Positions 6,179 through 6,816 of a stretch of 6,816 nucleotides of DNA are shown in pieces. The notes under the pieces were generated by a model, which worked only from the letters and a program-made list of their open reading frames with translations, was not told where the DNA came from and did not search any database. Origin of the DNA: JANSYP01 sp038751255 (GTDB lineage: Bacteria; Pseudomonadota; Alphaproteobacteria; Rhodobacterales; Rhodobacteraceae); the NCBI GenBank assembly GCA_038751255.1, contig JBCDGN010000145.1:1-6816 (forward strand). The letters run 5' to 3'. The position numbers and the translations under genes are program-made. The number at the start of each line of letters is the position of its first letter. Within the stretch, counting starts at the first letter, position 1.

Positions 6179-6781
6179 ATGCGCGAGGGTTTCCCCATCG
6201 CCCGGGCTGGGCAGACAATTGGATTGCTCGGCGGGTCTTTTGATCCCGCGCATCGCGGCCATGTGGCGATTTCCAAAGCCGCTCTGCAGCGGTTTGGGGT
6301 CGACAGGATCTGGTGGCTCGTGAGCCCGGGAAACCCGTTAAAGGCCGAAGGTCCTGCGCCGATGGCCCGGCGTCTTGCTGCAGCAAGGCTTCTGGTGACC
6401 GATCCGCGCATCTTGGTCACCGATCTAGAGCAACGGATCGGCACCCGGTTCACTGCGCAGACCCTAGAGTACCTGCAATCGCTCTATCCCGGCGTCCACT
6501 TCAGTTGGATTATGGGGGCCGATAACCTTGCGGGGTTCCACCGCTGGGAGCGTTGGCCAAGCATCGTCGCCAGGGTGCCCATTGGCGTCTTGGCGCGTCC
6601 CGGCGTTCCGATTTGGACCCGGACCGCGCGGGCAGCACGGCTTTACCGGCGCGCGCGCCTTAAAACCTCGCAATCGCATCTTCTGGCGCGTGCAGTGCCG
6701 CCAGCCTGGTGCTACGTGCCGATGCCAATGCAGCATGTGTCCTCTACCGAAATTCGCGACCGCGGCGCGTGGCGACGTTAG
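6179..6781 (+). CDS. nadD: Nicotinate-nucleotide adenylyltransferase NadD
   Basis: NadD transfers AMP from ATP to nicotinate mononucleotide, giving deamido-NAD in the cytoplasmic NAD(P) pathway shared by de novo and salvage routes. The 200-residue product is of normal family length. It begins with the nucleotidyltransferase signature GGSFDPAHRGH (18-28), in which H25 and H28 are the HxGH-type catalytic histidines. It continues with WIMGADNL (110-117), typical of NadD, and ends with SSTEIR (188-193), the phosphate-binding ISSTxIR-like motif. The ATG at 6179 was chosen because GAGGAGG (6164-6170) lies 8 bases upstream; an adjoining GTG (6176) or the ATG at 6151 are less likely. The frame is open back to 6035, but that extension overlaps the ggt start and has no family similarity. 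In many bacteria rsfS follows nadD; here the window ends 35 bases after the stop, so this cannot be seen. Confidence 0.95.
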   Translation: MREGFPIARAGQTIGLLGGSFDPAHRGHVAISKAALQRFGVDRIWWLVSPGNPLKAEGPAPMARRLAAARLLVTDPRILVTDLEQRIGTRFTAQTLEYLQSLYPGVHFSWIMGADNLAGFHRWERWPSIVARVPIGVLARPGVPIWTRTARAARLYRRARLKTSQSHLLARAVPPAWCYVPMPMQHVSSTEIRDRGAWRR

Positions 6782-6816
6782 GGTAAGCGCTTCAAACTTG
6801 CTTGAACCCCTTGCCC
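6781..6816 (+). terminator. Candidate hairpin after nadD, truncated by window end
   Basis: GGGTAAG (6781-6787) pairs with CTTGCCC (6810-6816), with one G-T pair. Inside it TTCAA (6791-6795) pairs with TTGAA (6802-6806) around a six-base loop, leaving CGC opposite CCC as an internal loop. It starts at the last base of the nadD stop codon. Whether a T-run follows is unknown, because the sequence ends exactly at the foot of the stem. Confidence 0.4.

Noticed and set aside
6045..6386. N-terminal extension of the ggt frame by 114 codons.
   Set aside because: It would place the signal peptide internally and overlap nadD on the other strand. The ATG at 6044 has a good ribosome binding site.
1..6816. 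Mobile element, CRISPR array, prophage, toxin-antitoxin or defence system.
   Set aside because: No transposase, integrase, repeat array, target duplications or small paired genes are visible, and the genes are of standard chromosomal types.

Overview
The window looks like an ordinary chromosomal segment of an alphaproteobacterium, most likely Rhodobacterales (Roseobacter/Rhodobacter-type). The base composition is moderately GC-rich with GC-biased third codon positions. The gene products are of types common in that group. Organism assignment is inference from protein style and gene content; no rRNA or other marker is present.

Layout, left to right. (1) 1-1528, minus strand: the translation factor EttA (ABC-F ATPase), lacking about 42 C-terminal residues at the window edge. 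(2) 1529-1692: divergent promoter region. (3) 1693-2346, plus: an exported L,D-transpeptidase (YkuD fold). (4) 2369-3112, minus: an exported SleB/CwlJ-type cell wall hydrolase, tail to tail with the transpeptidase with only 22 bases between. (5) 3113-3470: the only long non-coding stretch (358 bases). It holds a perfect 26-base palindrome with CRP-site geometry and a strong GC-rich hairpin with a T-rich tail. (6) 3471-4145, plus: a Crp/Fnr-family regulator with a CRP-like recognition helix and no Fe-S cysteines. (7) 4146-4232: short convergent spacer with small inverted repeats. (8) 4233-6044, minus: a periplasmic gamma-glutamyltransferase proenzyme. (9) 6045-6178: divergent region. (10) 6179-6781, plus: NadD, the NAD-biosynthesis adenylyltransferase, followed by a hairpin that runs to the window end.

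Functionally the segment mixes housekeeping genes (ettA, nadD) with three exported enzymes that act in the periplasm: L,D-transpeptidase, SleB-type hydrolase and gamma-glutamyltransferase. One regulator gene lies among them. Nothing indicates a mobile element, CRISPR array, RNA gene, phage gene or defence system. I do not see a previously undescribed multi-gene system. The most interesting signal is the regulatory DNA between the cell wall hydrolase and the Crp-like gene, where the palindrome has the spacing and key bases expected for the neighbouring regulator's recognition helix.
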